From contig NZ_AP019547.1 in assembly GCF_013168275.1 (NCBI RefSeq), forward strand, positions 2,046,001 to 2,110,000: DNA of 64,000 nucleotides, written 5' to 3'. The notes below the pieces were generated by a model that saw only the letters and a program-made list of their open reading frames with translations, was not told the DNA's origin and searched no databases. Source of the stretch: Candidatus Nitrotoga sp. AM1P. GTDB taxonomy: Bacteria > Pseudomonadota > Gammaproteobacteria > Burkholderiales > Gallionellaceae. Shown piece by piece: positions 7,570-17,422 of the stretch. The position numbers were made by a program, and so were the translations under genes. Numbering within the stretch: position 1 is the first letter of the stretch; the number at the start of each line of letters is the position of its first letter.

Positions 7570-9672
7570 ATGAACCGTAAAACAGGTAAAGATTTTCGCT
7601 CACCGCATTTTATTAATCGTGAGCTAGGTCAACTTGAGTTCAACCAGCGCGTATTGGCGCAAGCAGAAAATGCCAGCATCCCGATTCTGGAACGCCTGAG
7701 ATACCTATGTATTGTCAGCAGCAACCTGGATGAATTTTTTGAAATCCGTGTCGCCGGGTTGAAGGAACAAATTAATCTTAAAAGTGTTGCCGCCGGGCCA
7801 GACGGCATGGATGCCCGCCAGACTCTTAAGCAAGTACGGGAGCAGGTGCATCGTCTTATCGAGCGACAATATCGCCTACTGAACAGCAATATTCTGCCTG
7901 TACTGGATATGCATGGCATCCGTTTCCTGCGGCGCGTTAGCTGGAATGAAGCTCAGAGAGCCTGGATTAAAAACTTCTTTTTGGGTGAAGTGATGCCGGT
8001 TCTTACCCCAATCGGCCTTGATCCATCGCACCCTTTTCCTCGTGTACTTAATAAAAGTTTGAATTTCGCTGTCGAGCTGGTAGGCAAAGATGCCTTCGGG
8101 CGCAATTCTGCCAAGGCCATAGTGCAGGCGCCGCGCGTGTTGCCGCGCACCATCCTGTTGCCGCCTGAAATTAGCGGATGTGCGCATGGCTTCGTATTTC
8201 TTTCGTCCATTCTGCATGCTCATGTCGGCGAGCTGTTCGGCGGAATGGAGGTGTTGAGCTGCCACCAGTTCCGTGTTACGCGTAACAGTAATCTGTTTGT
8301 AGACGAGGAAGAGGTGAAAAATCTGCGTATCAGTTTACAGGGTGAATTGCCGCAGCGGCACTTCGGTAATGCTGTGCGCCTGGAAGTCACAGATAATTGC
8401 TCGCCCCAGGTAGCCACGTATTTGTTGCAGCAATTCGAGCTGGGGCAAGATGACTTGTATCGCGTAGATGGCCCGGTAAACTTGGTGCGCCTGATAGGTA
8501 TCCCCGACCAGGTAGCGCGTGATGACCTGAAATTCCCTGCTTTTACGCCTGGCATACCCAGCGACTTGCTGAAGAAGGGTGCGGATATGTTCAAAGTCAT
8601 CCGCAAAAACGATGTACTGCTGCATCACCCTTTCCAATCGTTCAAACCTGTCATCGATCTTATCCAGCAAGCCGCCGCCGATCCAAGTGTGGTTGCCATC
8701 AAACAGACCGTGTACCGCACCGGTGTGGATTCAGAATTAATGGAAGCGCTTGTCACCGCTGCCAAACATGGTAAAGAAGTAACTGTCGTCGTTGAACTAC
8801 TGGCGCGTTTTGATGAAGAAGCCAACATCAATTGGGCAAGCCGTTTGGAAGAAGTGGGGGCCCATGTGGTGTATGGCGTTGTGGGGCACAAGACGCATGC
8901 CAAGATGTTGATGGTAGTACGGCGCGAGGATGGCAAGCTGCGCCGCTATGTCCATCTGGGCACCGGTAATTATCATCCGCGCACTGCTCGGCTTTATACG
9001 GACTTCGGCCTATTCACGAGCAATGAGCAAATGTGTGCAGACGTTAATGAGGTGTTTACCCAACTGACCGGTCTGGGCAAAGCGAATAAATTAAATTATT
9101 TGTGGCAATCGCCTTTTTCATTACATAGCCAAATTATGCGCGCTATTCAGAATGAAAATAAACTCGCCAAGGCAGGTAAGCGGGCGCACATTATCGCCAA
9201 AATGAACGCGTTACTTGAACCAGAAATTATCAGGGCGCTATACGAAGCATCGCAGGCCGGAGTGAAGGTGGATCTTATTGTACGTGGGGTATGCGCGCTG
9301 CGTCCGGGAGTGCCGGGACTATCCGAAAATATTCGTGTGCGCTCGATAATTGGCCGTTTTTTGGAACACACGCGCATATTCTATTTTCGCAATAACCTGG
9401 CGCATAACGTGTATCTGAGCAGCGCCGATTGGATGGATCGCAATTTCTTTCGTCGTGTAGAGGTGTGCTTTCCCGTGCTCGACAAGAAACTGAAAAAACG
9501 TGTGATCGATGAAGGACTGAAAGCGTATATGCGGGATAACTTTCAGGCTTGGGAAATGGATTCGGATGGGCATTATCGAGCGAAGACTCCTGGCCGTTAT
9601 GTACTGAAATGCGCGCAATCTTCATTATTACAACAGCTCGCCGAGGCTGCGGCGCCTGCTAAGATGGTATAA
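7570..9672 (+). CDS. ppk1: Polyphosphate kinase 1
   Basis: This 700-residue protein has the normal PPK1 length. It reversibly polymerises ATP gamma-phosphate into polyphosphate, usually at the membrane. Visible features are the N-terminal helical domain (NLDEFFEIRVAGL), the middle head domain, and the catalytic C domains. These include the autophosphorylated histidine region (YVHLGTGNYHPRTARLYTDF) and the second phospholipase-D-like half (IGRFLEHTRIFYF, then SADWMDRNFFRRVE). It belongs functionally with the phosphate genes downstream. Confidence 0.97.
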   Translation: MNRKTGKDFRSPHFINRELGQLEFNQRVLAQAENASIPILERLRYLCIVSSNLDEFFEIRVAGLKEQINLKSVAAGPDGMDARQTLKQVREQVHRLIERQYRLLNSNILPVLDMHGIRFLRRVSWNEAQRAWIKNFFLGEVMPVLTPIGLDPSHPFPRVLNKSLNFAVELVGKDAFGRNSAKAIVQAPRVLPRTILLPPEISGCAHGFVFLSSILHAHVGELFGGMEVLSCHQFRVTRNSNLFVDEEEVKNLRISLQGELPQRHFGNAVRLEVTDNCSPQVATYLLQQFELGQDDLYRVDGPVNLVRLIGIPDQVARDDLKFPAFTPGIPSDLLKKGADMFKVIRKNDVLLHHPFQSFKPVIDLIQQAAADPSVVAIKQTVYRTGVDSELMEALVTAAKHGKEVTVVVELLARFDEEANINWASRLEEVGAHVVYGVVGHKTHAKMLMVVRREDGKLRRYVHLGTGNYHPRTARLYTDFGLFTSNEQMCADVNEVFTQLTGLGKANKLNYLWQSPFSLHSQIMRAIQNENKLAKAGKRAHIIAKMNALLEPEIIRALYEASQAGVKVDLIVRGVCALRPGVPGLSENIRVRSIIGRFLEHTRIFYFRNNLAHNVYLSSADWMDRNFFRRVEVCFPVLDKKLKKRVIDEGLKAYMRDNFQAWEMDSDGHYRAKTPGRYVLKCAQSSLLQQLAEAAAPAKMV

Positions 9673-9704
9673 GCGATTTTGGGAGTAAGCTACGCTGATT
9701 AAGT

Positions 9705-9764
9705 CTACTTCCGTTTCATCAGTATAACTATCGCGCGTTCTTCAGCATTCAACTGTTTGTAATG
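9705..9764 (-). pseudogene. IS30-family transposase N-terminal fragment
   Basis: About 19 codons match the start of IS30-type transposases (HYKQLNAEER followed by a hydrophobic helix), then a TAG. No ends, TIRs or catalytic part remain. Identification rests on a short motif. Confidence 0.4.
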
Positions 9765-9980
9765 CTTTCCCTGATTTCTTCATCCCAACACCCTAACATT
9801 TCCCAAGTGTGACGGTCGGTTATTGAGCGCGCCGAAGGTAATATCGCTTTACGAACACCCTCAAAATCAACCGCAAACTGTTATCCAAAATAAACGAAAT
9901 TTCAAAAGAGCAGTACCGCTTGCCGTCGTTCTAAAAGCTTACAGTTACATTGGAAATGTATGCTCTATCTGCATAAATTC

Positions 9981-10010
9981 TTAAACCACCGGCTAAAGCC
10001 GATGGTTTAA
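9981..10010. repeat. IS200/IS605-type subterminal hairpin or REP-like palindrome
   Basis: TTAAACCACCGGC and GCCGATGGTTTAA pair around TAAA with one central mismatch. CGGC-TAAA-GCCG hairpins with A/T flanks are typical of IS200/IS605 ends, but no transposase is present. Confidence 0.5.
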
Positions 10011-10184
10011 ATTTCAAATTTCAAGACCAGATACCCTTCGCAGACCCAATGTATTCACTGGCAAGTTAATTATGCCAAGATCTAATGCGCGCCTACAAAA
10101 CTTACTAAAGTACCCGGCACTACTCAGCTAATGTAATAGAACCTTTCTCAATACCTCCCTATGGGAATAAAGTTCATCAGAGAA

Positions 10185-11657
10185 TCAAAAATTCCACTGC
10201 AACTGTGCACGAAGCATATCGGCTTTAACTTGTCTGTAGTCATTCAAAGATGGAACAAAAGTATTTATATTGGTTCTGTCCATATTGGCGTAGGCTAAGG
10301 TCAACTCCAGTTCAGGCCTGGGGAGCCACTCAACCCCGACTTCTGTTTCCCGCAAGTGGGAGCGAGGTGCATTCGTTGAGAATTTTTCGGATCCATCGTA
10401 TCGCTGCCATTTAATGTAGGGAATCCAGCTACCATGGGCATTATCCAGTTTGTACATGGCTTGGACGTAACCGCCATTAAGACTGGTGCTCTCGATTCGT
10501 TTACGGTCAACGCTCAATTGAGGTGAATTGCCCCAGTTCCATTCACCTTGCAGGCCAAATGGCTGGGGATAAAGCACCGCATGCACGCCCATGCGCTCGT
10601 CCCGTATGCCCTTGCTATTAAACGTAGGGGTGACGTTGACACCACCAACTGAAATCTGGCTGGAACTTGGGACATATTTTCCAGTGAATGCTGATATACC
10701 AGCCTCGAAGAATTGACCATTGTCGAACTTGAACGGATAGGATAAGCGAGCCACTGTATGGAGGTTATCATTGCGTTCGGCACGGTTCAGACCTTGGCCG
10801 TTATAAACACCCAAGCCCAATACGCCATAATCGCCCGTGCCTTTGAGACCACTGCGTACCAAGTCCCTGAAGCGATCACGGATGTGCGCGGGCGCCCAGT
10901 AGAATGTCGCACCCAAATCACGTTCGTCACGGGACGCGATATTGACGGCATCGGCGCGATCCATCGTTAAACGGTTCTGGCTCGATTGGAGTATTTCAAA
11001 GCCGAAAGGGATCTTGGAGATACCGGCACGAATGCGGTACTCTTTCTTATCATCGAAAGAAATATCGGAGTAGAAGTCTCGAATCTGAAGCTTTCCACCC
11101 TGCGAATCTCCTGCGTCTGGGCCGGAATTGAATTCCGGTTGAATGTAGATGTAAAGATGGTCGGTAACATCGCCCGAGAGGATTATACGAGCGCGTCGAA
11201 CTCCGAAACTGTTGTTATCCGAGATAAATTTATCAGCGGGAGATGCTAGATTGACGTTATCTCCCGATATAGGTTGGTTGTAACGTAATTGGGCGTAGCC
11301 ACGCAGACTGATCCTGTCAGTCCAGTTTGGTTTGGGCGTCAGGGCTGTTGTCAATTCCTCCGTCGCTTTAAGCTCCTCCTTCTTTTTCTTTTGACGGAGC
11401 CTGGTTTCCAGTGTTTTAAGTTCTTCAGGTGGGACTTTGCCCAGGGCCTCATTTACTTCCTCAAATTCGCTGAGTTTGACTCTGTTGATGCCCGGTGAAG
11501 TAAATACTTGTTGAGTCTGTGTATCCACATACAGCTGGATAGCCTGTGCAGGAATCGCAGCACCGCCCAGCAGAGCCAGCAAGACGACTGATAATATGGT
11601 TGGCCTTAATCTGCTCCTAATGTTTGGCTTAACTGCATGGCTTTTGGATGCTTGCAT
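10185..11657 (-). CDS. Phosphate/polyphosphate-selective porin, OprO/OprP type
   Basis: Starting at ATG 11657 (GGAG 6-8 bases upstream), the product is about 490 residues. It has a signal peptide (TILSVVLLALLGGAAIPAQA), a short coiled region rich in E/K, then a beta-barrel beginning RISLRGYAQLRYNQP and ending in LRAQLQWNF with a terminal aromatic, as outer-membrane proteins do. Family members are trimeric anion channels induced by phosphate starvation. A near-consensus Pho box lies about 80 bases upstream. The longer ORF reaching 11834 covers that promoter and is not the real start. Confidence 0.88.
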   Translation of the reverse strand: MQASKSHAVKPNIRSRLRPTILSVVLLALLGGAAIPAQAIQLYVDTQTQQVFTSPGINRVKLSEFEEVNEALGKVPPEELKTLETRLRQKKKKEELKATEELTTALTPKPNWTDRISLRGYAQLRYNQPISGDNVNLASPADKFISDNNSFGVRRARIILSGDVTDHLYIYIQPEFNSGPDAGDSQGGKLQIRDFYSDISFDDKKEYRIRAGISKIPFGFEILQSSQNRLTMDRADAVNIASRDERDLGATFYWAPAHIRDRFRDLVRSGLKGTGDYGVLGLGVYNGQGLNRAERNDNLHTVARLSYPFKFDNGQFFEAGISAFTGKYVPSSSQISVGGVNVTPTFNSKGIRDERMGVHAVLYPQPFGLQGEWNWGNSPQLSVDRKRIESTSLNGGYVQAMYKLDNAHGSWIPYIKWQRYDGSEKFSTNAPRSHLRETEVGVEWLPRPELELTLAYANMDRTNINTFVPSLNDYRQVKADMLRAQLQWNF

Positions 11658-11734
11658 TCTTTTCTCCAGGAAAAATAAAAACTTCATCCGCTCAAGGTTA
11701 TTCTTGGGTCGTGCAAACATTCTAAAGAATGAAG

Positions 11735-11752
11735 ATGACAGTTTTATGACAC
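11735..11752 (-). promoter_or_regulatory. Pho box of the porin gene
   Basis: Read on the minus strand, GTGTCATAAAACTGTCAT is very close to the PhoB consensus CTGTCATAAATCTGTCAC. A TAGAAT -10-like hexamer follows about 10 bases downstream, the spacing expected for PhoB-activated promoters. Confidence 0.8.
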
Positions 11753-11981
11753 GCCAACGCGTGGAGATATTTAATGAAACGCTGATTGCCCGGCATTTTG
11801 GGTGAGCCCGCCTCATTCGCGAAGAGCAGGGCATGGAGATATAAAACTACAGGGGTAAAAAGGGAAACTTTTACTAATCGGCAATCTGGGTAATGTAATA
11901 AACAGAAAACGTTATGAATACTTATGAGTAGTTTTGCATGAACCTCAAGTTCATCAATAATTTGTATTGGGTGAATCAGAG

Positions 11982-11999
11982 ATGTCACAATTCTGCAAC
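11982..11999 (+). promoter_or_regulatory. Pho box upstream of pstS
   Basis: ATGTCACAATTCTGCAAC matches the PhoB consensus at about 12 of 18 positions and lies 65 bases before the pstS start. Together with the oppositely oriented box at 11735-11752 it makes a divergent PhoB-controlled intergenic region. Confidence 0.6.
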
Positions 12000-12064
12000 A
12001 TCAGGAGCTTAATATAGTGACGCTGCCCTGTGGCGGTGACCCACTTAACCGAATGGAGAGAAAA

Positions 12065-13111
12065 ATGTTGAAATCGCACAGTCTTAAAGCACTTGGTGTG
12101 ACCGCTGCATTGAGTATATTAATGAGCACCCCAACCATTGCGGGCGCCGTCGCGATCATCAAGATTGATGGTTCAAGCACTGTCTATCCTGTTACGGAAG
12201 CGTTGAGTGAAGAGTTCCAGAAAAGCAAAAAAGACGCCATTAAAGTGACCGTCGGCATTTCCGGCACCAGCGGCGGATTCAAGAAGCTCTGCCGTGGAGA
12301 GATTGATATCGCCAACGCCTCTCGACCGATCCTGAATGAGGAAATGAAGGAATGCAACAAGCACGGCATGAAATATATTGAGCTGCCTGTAGCTTACGAT
12401 GCGCTGACCGTGGTGGTCAATCCTCAAAATAATTGGGTGAATAGCATGACCGTGGCCGAGCTCAAAAAAATGTGGGAGCCAACAGCGCAAGGAAAAATGA
12501 CTAATTGGAATCAGATTAACCCGGCCTGGCCCAATGCACCTTTGAAATTATTTGGGCCGGATTCTGACTCAGGCACCTTCGATTTTTTCACTGAAGTGAT
12601 TGTGGGCAAGGCCAAATCCAGTCGTCTCGATTACCCTGTGTTTGACGACGACAAATTGCTGATACAGGGTGTCTCGGGCGATAAGGATGCCATTGGCTAC
12701 GTCGGCTATGCCTATTACGCCGAAAACATCAATAAACTGAAAGTTGTCCCCATTAGATCAGCAGAAGGTAAGCCGCCCGTGCTGCCCAGCTTGGAAACGG
12801 TTAAGGGCAGTACCTATCGACCCCTTTCACGTCCTATCTTCATCTACGTTAACGCGAAAGCTGCACAAAAACCCGAGGTCAAGGAGTTTGTTGAGTTTTA
12901 TCTCAAGCAAGCATCGAATGTGGTCGAGGAAGTGAAGTACATACCCCTGCCAGATGCCGCCTACAAGCTGGCACTGGATAATTTTATGAAGAGTAAAACG
13001 GGCTCTGGTTTCGGTGGTAAGTCCCATGTCGATATCGATTTCAGCGGTATAGCCGAGGTCGGGGTGTCAGATGAAGTGCTCATGAAACGTGAAGGCAGGA
13101 TTTTTCCGTAA
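12065..13111 (+). CDS. pstS: Periplasmic phosphate-binding protein PstS
   Basis: ATG 12065 is preceded by GGAGAG at 12055-12060; the upstream in-frame ATG and GTG starts lack a site. The product has about 348 residues: a signal peptide ([19 protein letters not shown]), then the PstS fold with phosphate-contact motifs ([25 protein letters not shown] and [11 protein letters not shown]). It captures phosphate in the periplasm for PstCAB, encoded 8 kb away rather than adjacent. A terminator follows at 13190, so it is a single-gene unit. Confidence 0.95.
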   Translation: MLKSHSLKALGVTAALSILMSTPTIAGAVAIIKIDGSSTVYPVTEALSEEFQKSKKDAIKVTVGISGTSGGFKKLCRGEIDIANASRPILNEEMKECNKHGMKYIELPVAYDALTVVVNPQNNWVNSMTVAELKKMWEPTAQGKMTNWNQINPAWPNAPLKLFGPDSDSGTFDFFTEVIVGKAKSSRLDYPVFDDDKLLIQGVSGDKDAIGYVGYAYYAENINKLKVVPIRSAEGKPPVLPSLETVKGSTYRPLSRPIFIYVNAKAAQKPEVKEFVEFYLKQASNVVEEVKYIPLPDAAYKLALDNFMKSKTGSGFGGKSHVDIDFSGIAEVGVSDEVLMKREGRIFP

Positions 13112-13189
13112 TGTTCCTTGTGCATGATTACAGTTTATAAGAGAAAAATTGATGGGGTGCGAAGATAGTGACTAAAGTGCAGGATAAAG

Positions 13190-13215
13190 CGGGGCTTTGA
13201 ATGCCCCGTTTTTTT
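13190..13215 (+). terminator. Terminator after pstS
   Basis: CGGGGC (13190-13195) and GCCCCG (13203-13208) form a GC stem followed by seven T residues. It is a textbook intrinsic terminator in the 309-base pstS-phoU gap; the rest of that gap holds the phoU promoter. Confidence 0.9.
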
Positions 13216-13354
13216 GCGTACCCAGCAAAGCCTATTTAATATCTAATTCAGTAAAAGACAATCCTGTGTGCGCTCTAGACAATTTAGACGACCTATTCAG
13301 ATATTCTCTACATAATCAATAATGCACACAAATGACCGCTGTGATTAGCTTATC

Positions 13355-13388
13355 CTGTAACAAAATTGTCACGGAACGCGAGTAGTAT
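13355..13388 (+). promoter_or_regulatory. Pho box and -10 of phoU
   Basis: CTGTAACAAAATTGTCAC (13355-13372) matches the PhoB consensus at about 14 of 18 positions. TAGTAT at 13383-13388 sits 10 bases downstream as a -10 element. phoU therefore has its own phosphate-controlled promoter. Confidence 0.75.
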
Positions 13389-13420
13389 CGCCTAATCTAG
13401 CCATTAAAAGGATCTGAATC

Positions 13421-14128
13421 ATGGTCTCCACTGAACATACCTCCAGGCAATTTGATGCCGAACTGGAAGCGGTGCGTGCGCGCGTATTACAAATGGGTGG
13501 ACTGGTGGAGAGTCAAATTCGATTCGCTATTGAGGCGCTGGTTAATGGCGATGTGCCCCTGATGAATCGCATTATTAATGATGATCATCGTGTTAACGCG
13601 ATGGAAGTAGAAATCGACGAGAGCTGTAACCAGATTATTGCTCGCCGCCAGCCGGCCGCAGGTGACTTGCGTATGGTGATGACGGTGATCAAGACGATTA
13701 CTGATCTCGAACGTATCGGCGACGAAGCGGAAAAAATTGCACGCATGGGCAAGCTGCTGTCACAAAGAAACAGTCTCATCCTGCCACGTTATACGGAAAT
13801 CAAGCATGCCGCAGACCTCGCTCTGGACATGCTACGTAAATCGCTGGATGCCTTTGCTCGTCTTGATCTTGCCTACGCTGCTCAGGTGGTGCGTCAGGAT
13901 GAATTGGTGGATGAGGAATTCCGCACCATCATGCGCTACCTCATCACCTTCATGATGGAAGACCCGCGCACCATCTCCACTGCATTGGAAATTCTGTTCG
14001 TCGCCAAGGCCATTGAGCGCATTGGTGATCATGCCAAGAACATGTCCGAATATGTGGTTTATATGGTCAAGGGTAAGGACGTGCGCCATGTCACCGTGGA
14101 AGAAATTGAGCGCGAAGTGTTAGAGTAA
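13421..14128 (+). CDS. phoU: Phosphate transport regulator PhoU
   Basis: This 235-residue, all-helical protein has two PhoU repeats. Each carries the metal-binding E/D-x-x-x-D signature (TDLERIGDEAEKIARMG and VAKAIERIGDHAKNMSEYV). PhoU links the Pst transporter to the PhoR sensor and damps the Pho response. Here it is not in the pstCAB operon but stands alone under its own Pho box, 32 bases before a pyruvate-kinase-like gene that is probably co-transcribed. Confidence 0.96.
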   Translation: MVSTEHTSRQFDAELEAVRARVLQMGGLVESQIRFAIEALVNGDVPLMNRIINDDHRVNAMEVEIDESCNQIIARRQPAAGDLRMVMTVIKTITDLERIGDEAEKIARMGKLLSQRNSLILPRYTEIKHAADLALDMLRKSLDAFARLDLAYAAQVVRQDELVDEEFRTIMRYLITFMMEDPRTISTALEILFVAKAIERIGDHAKNMSEYVVYMVKGKDVRHVTVEEIEREVLE

Positions 14129-14160
14129 CTTACCAACACCGACACGTAGCATTTAACTCC

Positions 14161-16059
14161 ATGGGGAATACAAAACCATCTCGAACAGATAGCAAAACGA
14201 AGGAATATGCTGCCTTAGCAAAGAAAATCGTATCTATCCGTAAGAGTTTGATCGATCTGGAAACAAGCAGCCTGATAGCAATCTCAGGGGTTATTCCTGA
14301 GCAACAAGAAAGCGCACGCAACCTGTTGCATTACATCGCATTACGTCGACATGATTTACGTCCCCTGCAATCTCGTTTAGCGCAATTGGGATTGTCCTCG
14401 TTTGGACGATCCGAAGCTCATGTGCTGGCGAGCATTGATGCCGTGCTTGCAATGCTGGACCGGCTTTGTGGGGTGGAGCGTGCAGAACTGAAAGCAGAGA
14501 CCACACCAAGTTTCATTAGTGGCCCAGGTTTGTTGCGCCACCATACTGAAGTGCTGCTGGGTCCGGGATCGTTGGAACGTCAGGTCAGAATCATGGTCAC
14601 AATGCCCAGCGAGGCAGCTAGCAATTACAGCTTGATTCGTGACTTGTTAGCCCATGGCATGGATTGCATGCGCATCAACTGTGCCCATGATGATAGGAAT
14701 GCCTGGCAAAATATGATTCAGCACTTGCGGCAGGCTGAGCGTGAAGTCGGGCGTACCTGCAAAATTCTTATGGATCTGGCGGGGCCCAAGTTGCGAACCG
14801 GGCCAGTTGAACCCGGCCCTGCCATAGTGCGTATCCGTCCAAAACGAGATGCATATGGCAGGATGATTGCGCCGGCCAAGATCTGGCTATTTGACGAAAC
14901 ATCCAATCTTGTGCCACCCGTGACAGCTGATGCGAGCTTACCTGTTTGTCCTGACTGGCTAAAGCGCCTATCCCCCGGAGATAGCATTCACTTTATAGAT
15001 ACAGCTGGCCGTAGCCGTCATCTAGAAATAATTAGAATTAATAAGCGTGCCGTATGGGCGCAGTCGGTAAATTCAGCCTTTGTTGTGTCGGGCACGATAC
15101 TGCAACATCTCCCTAAAAAACATAAATCATCGTCACGCATGCATGAAACCAGGGTGGGCAATATTCCTCAACTAGATGGATACATCCTGCTTCAATGCGA
15201 CGACATATTACTTCTTACCCCGTCTTTACAACTTGGTGTACCTGCAAAACTGGACAAGGCCGGCCGAGTGCGCTATCCGGCAACAATAGGATGTACCCTC
15301 ACAGCGGTACTCCAGGATGCCCAAGTGGGGGACGCAATCTGGTTTGATGATGGCAAGATAGGCGGTGTGGTTGAGAAAAATGACGCCGAAGGTTTGCATA
15401 TACGTATTTCGCATGCAAAACCTGGTGGCGTCAAACTGCGCGGAGACAAAGGGATCAATTTGCCGGATAGTCAGTTGCACTTGCCCGCCCTGACTGAACG
15501 GGATCGCGCAGACTTACATTTTGTGGTTGAGCATGCCGATCTCGTTGCCATGTCCTTTACGAATTCCGCGCAAGATGTCGTCGACTTAGTTAAAGAGATC
15601 GACCGTATCGACAAGCGCCATCTAGGCATCATACTCAAGATCGAAACACGGCGTGGTTTTGAGAATCTGCCTGACATATTACTGGAAGCCATGCGCTCAC
15701 CCGCTATCTTCGGAGTAATGATCGCGCGTGGTGATTTGGCGGTGGAATGCAGTTATCAAAGACTGGCCGAAGTGCAGGAAGAAATTCTCTGGATATGCGA
15801 GGCAGCACATGTACCGGTGATTTGGGCGACTCAAGTGCTGGAAAATTTAGCCAAAAATGGAATTCCCTCACGCGCTGAAATCTCAGACGCCGCTTTAGGA
15901 AATCAAGCTGAATGCGTGATGTTAAATAAAGGCGAACATATATTGCAGGCGGTTGAAACACTAAACGGTATTCTGTGCCGCATGCAAAGTCATCAAAACA
16001 AAAAAAGTTCAATGATGCGCAAGTTGAAGCTGGCCCAGTTTTTTCATTCACATTCCTAA
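14161..16059 (+). CDS. Divergent pyruvate-kinase-like protein with N-terminal extension
   Basis: The first 125 or so of 632 residues are a helical extension. The pyruvate kinase barrel then follows in order: a degenerate first motif (VTMPSEAA), RINCAHDD, MDLAGPKLRT, the KIE motif (ILKIETRRGFENLPD) with the catalytic lysine, MIARGDLAVE, and PVIWATQVLENLAKNG. SRAEISDAA and MLNKG replace the usual TRAEVSDVA and MLSxE. The usual C-terminal allosteric domain is missing. It lies 32 bases after phoU, so it may be induced under phosphate limitation. A true pyruvate kinase activity is plausible but unproven; a regulatory or altered phosphotransfer role is possible. Confidence 0.75.
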   Translation: MGNTKPSRTDSKTKEYAALAKKIVSIRKSLIDLETSSLIAISGVIPEQQESARNLLHYIALRRHDLRPLQSRLAQLGLSSFGRSEAHVLASIDAVLAMLDRLCGVERAELKAETTPSFISGPGLLRHHTEVLLGPGSLERQVRIMVTMPSEAASNYSLIRDLLAHGMDCMRINCAHDDRNAWQNMIQHLRQAEREVGRTCKILMDLAGPKLRTGPVEPGPAIVRIRPKRDAYGRMIAPAKIWLFDETSNLVPPVTADASLPVCPDWLKRLSPGDSIHFIDTAGRSRHLEIIRINKRAVWAQSVNSAFVVSGTILQHLPKKHKSSSRMHETRVGNIPQLDGYILLQCDDILLLTPSLQLGVPAKLDKAGRVRYPATIGCTLTAVLQDAQVGDAIWFDDGKIGGVVEKNDAEGLHIRISHAKPGGVKLRGDKGINLPDSQLHLPALTERDRADLHFVVEHADLVAMSFTNSAQDVVDLVKEIDRIDKRHLGIILKIETRRGFENLPDILLEAMRSPAIFGVMIARGDLAVECSYQRLAEVQEEILWICEAAHVPVIWATQVLENLAKNGIPSRAEISDAALGNQAECVMLNKGEHILQAVETLNGILCRMQSHQNKKSSMMRKLKLAQFFHSHS

Positions 16060-16406
16060 TTCTGCAAAGCAATGCACCTGAATAAACTACGGTGATATTC
16101 AAAGCTTCCAGATCCACCCCGGTATCAGTTCAAGCAGACGGATATCATCAAATGAATAATTATTGTATTACCCTGACACGACCATTTCGCATTTAATCTG
16201 TTGGATAGTAATAAGGCACTCTCCGCGTCTCTGACCCTACATACCGCATATTCGCCCGACTTTCCACCAACCCACCTATCTACACCCCCGCCAAACTCGC
16301 TCGTAACAACATTATTTTTCCAAATAAAAAGTAATTAATACAGGTGTAATATTTTTCGCGCTTAATGCCATAAAACCATTTCTTATAAATATTTGGACAA
16401 AACAAT
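16060..16406. other. Intergenic region upstream of the olsA-like gene
   Basis: This AT-rich stretch of 347 bases has no open frame, no hairpin with a T-tract and no clear Pho box. It presumably contains the promoter for the acyltransferase at 16407. Confidence 0.5.
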
Positions 16407-17237
16407 ATGGCTATTTTGAATCCCACCTCTCACAGCTGCGAAACTCCCTATCAAGCACCGCAATTGACAAGTACTCCAACAGCCTGCTTTCGGGGCGTAC
16501 GCATAGCGCTCCATATAATTTATGGCATGCTACTGGCGGGTGCTATTCCGTTGCTGAACAAATCAACTCAACAGCACATCGTACAATATTGGTCACGCAA
16601 GTTTTTGGATTTACTACACGTTGGTTTGGAAACTTATGGTTGTTACCATCACGCAACTGCACAGGGCCGCCTGATTGTTGCCAACCATATCTCCTGGCTG
16701 GATGCTGTTTCCATGAATGCAGTGCTTCCGACCTATTTTGTCGCCAAATCTGAAGTGGGCGATTGGCCCTTTTTGGGCTGGATATTTCACCGTATTAACA
16801 CCCTGTTCATTAAGCGTGACATCCGACAGGAGACAGCGCGTATCAACTGTCAAATTAAAGGAATACTCGAACAGGGAGATCACATCGCCGTGTTCCCGGA
16901 GGGGACTACCTCCGATGGCACTCAGCTGGGCCATTTTCATTCTTCACTGCTGCAAGGCCCTGTTGATATTGGATCCACTATTTGTCCGGTTGCTATCCGC
17001 TATCATGATGGGACGGGTAAGGCTAACGGCGATGCGGCTTTTGTGGACGACATGACATTTATCGAGTCACTATGGAAAATTCTGTGCAGCCCCTCCCTGC
17101 ATGTCACGCTGGTTTATTTACCGGCAATCCCATGCACAGGAAAAAACCGCCGTATGCTGGCCTCCGAGGCACGAGAAGCAATCCATACGACCCTGGTCAA
17201 TCTTTCATCTGGCCATGCCAGTCATACAATAGAATAA
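16407..17237 (+). CDS. PlsC/OlsA-type 1-acyl-glycerol-phosphate (lyso-ornithine lipid) acyltransferase
   Basis: This 276-residue membrane-associated acyltransferase has the HX4D motif in ANHISWLDAVS, the substrate motif FPEGTTSDG, and an N-terminal hydrophobic anchor (ALHIIYGMLLAGAIPLL). PlsC proteins make phosphatidic acid; OlsA relatives acylate lyso-ornithine lipid. The OlsB-like gene 185 bases downstream with a Pho box suggests the OlsA role, since ornithine lipids replace phospholipids in phosphate-starved cells. Acyltransferase identity is firm; the substrate is inferred from context. Confidence 0.82.
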   Translation: MAILNPTSHSCETPYQAPQLTSTPTACFRGVRIALHIIYGMLLAGAIPLLNKSTQQHIVQYWSRKFLDLLHVGLETYGCYHHATAQGRLIVANHISWLDAVSMNAVLPTYFVAKSEVGDWPFLGWIFHRINTLFIKRDIRQETARINCQIKGILEQGDHIAVFPEGTTSDGTQLGHFHSSLLQGPVDIGSTICPVAIRYHDGTGKANGDAAFVDDMTFIESLWKILCSPSLHVTLVYLPAIPCTGKNRRMLASEAREAIHTTLVNLSSGHASHTIE

Positions 17238-17361
17238 CGTCACCATCTCCTCCGCAATCTTGCACTTCTGTAGTTGAACCCCTCGCTGTTGCTCAACATG
17301 GGCTTTAATCCAACAATTTAGTACGCAAATGACACGTACATTTCATCAATCCTTAATCTGC

Positions 17362-17379
17362 CTGTAATACCCCTGCAAC
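17362..17379 (+). promoter_or_regulatory. Pho box upstream of the olsB-like gene
   Basis: CTGTAATACCCCTGCAAC matches the PhoB consensus at about 12 of 18 positions and ends 43 bases before the start codon. A near-identical arrangement precedes the truncated paralogue at 19988, which supports a shared origin. Confidence 0.6.
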
Positions 17380-17422
17380 AGACCATCGTTAAATTTGTCT
17401 TACCCCACGCATGGAGACAACG

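Larger units (their letters stand above)
9673..10184. other. 512-base intergenic region with transposon relics
   Basis: No intact gene is seen. On the minus strand, about 9705-9764 reads HYKQLNAEERAIVILMKRK and stops, which resembles the N-terminus of an IS30-type transposase. Upstream of it (about 9765-9885) is an open stretch including RHTWEMLGCWDEEI that I do not recognise. A hairpin lies at 9981-10010. Confidence 0.45.
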
